From Hominisplanchenecus faecis (GTDB lineage Bacteria > Bacillota > Clostridia > Lachnospirales > Lachnospiraceae): a stretch of 34,983 bases of DNA. The position numbers were made by a program, and so were the translations under genes. The notes below the pieces were generated by a model that saw nothing but the letters and a program-made list of their open reading frames with translations, did not search any database and was not told the origin of the DNA. Location: NCBI RefSeq assembly GCF_020687205.1, contig NZ_JAJEQE010000036.1, forward strand, positions 1 through 34,983, read 5' to 3'. Positions 34,834 to 34,983 of the stretch are shown one piece after another (the first letter of the stretch is position 1; the number at the start of each line of letters is the position of its first letter).

Positions 34834-34983
34834 TCAAAATGTAGTCACTTTTTCAGTGCTGTCAGAAGTATTATTTTGATATGATTTTTTTGCGAAATCG
34901 TTCAGCTTCTGGATGGATTTTCCTTCCTGCCTCCGCAGTTCTGCGTAGGTATCCAGTAACATCTTCGAATTACTATGCCCCAT
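34834..34983 (-). CDS. Tyrosine-type site-specific integrase, C-terminal end (runs off window)
   Basis: The last 49 codons of a gene that enters from the right edge on the - strand. They read MGHSNSKMLLDTYAELRRQ, the conserved end of phage/ICE-type tyrosine recombinases: the GHS box and, 9 residues later, the nucleophilic Tyr in DTYAEL. A lysine-rich tail ends at TGA (34834-34836 on the + strand). The catalytic Arg and His lie outside the window. It points toward the tRNA-Thr gene 136 bp away, the usual arrangement at one end of an integrated element. Confidence 0.85.
   Translation of the reverse strand: MGHSNSKMLLDTYAELRRQEGKSIQKLNDFAKKSYQNNTSDSTEKVTTF

Overview
This window looks like the chromosome of a spore-forming, low-to-mid GC gut Clostridia of the Lachnospiraceae type (Blautia/Ruminococcus/Dorea-like). 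The basis is the spore gene spoVAF, the purine-rich AGGAGG ribosome sites, the TTGACA/TATAAT promoters, the secA-prfB pair, and the amino-acid gene orders leuB-ilvD-ilvB and serC-serA-DUF1015. This placement is inference; no 16S gene is present. Nearly all genes are on the + strand.

Left part (1-12.9 kb) is mostly housekeeping. It starts with the apparent right end of an IS200/IS605-type element. Then come spoVAF, a small repeat-bearing lipoprotein, an isolated hisA of the eukaryotic (yeast HIS6-like) type, the long hibernation factor hpf, secA, and prfB with its +1 programmed frameshift. These are followed by a conserved barrel-like protein of unknown function, an oleate hydratase with an added N-terminal hydrophobic segment, tgt, and yajC.

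Middle part (12.9-20.2 kb) is accessory in character. Directly behind the yajC terminator lies a shrunken, maturase-less group II intron. It is followed by an AT-rich stretch, a frameshifted gene of unknown function, two paralogous secreted proteins (one ending in BspA-like leucine-rich repeats), and a YfhO-family membrane protein. A near-identical 50-bp control block with 11-bp-spaced direct repeats precedes both the second secreted protein and the YfhO gene. This suggests one coordinated cell-surface module, and it is the best candidate here for an undescribed system.

Right part (20.2-35 kb) is metabolic again. It holds leuB-ilvD-ilvB (branched-chain amino acids), serC-serA-DUF1015 (serine), a glycogen branching enzyme with a histone-H1-like Lys/Ala tail, an MscS channel, a CsoR-type metal sensor with a His-rich N-terminus, and an LCP-family cell-wall ligase. 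The window ends with tRNA-Thr(CGT) facing the C-terminus of a tyrosine integrase on the - strand, so an integrative element probably begins at the right edge.

Longer gaps are accounted for as follows. 2130-2438 holds a terminator and the hisA promoter. 12845-13517 holds a terminator, the intron and an AT-rich promoter region. 17157-17553 holds a terminator and the second control block. The gaps before ilvB and glgB hold several strong hairpins of unknown role. No CRISPR array, rRNA or recognisable known riboswitch was seen.
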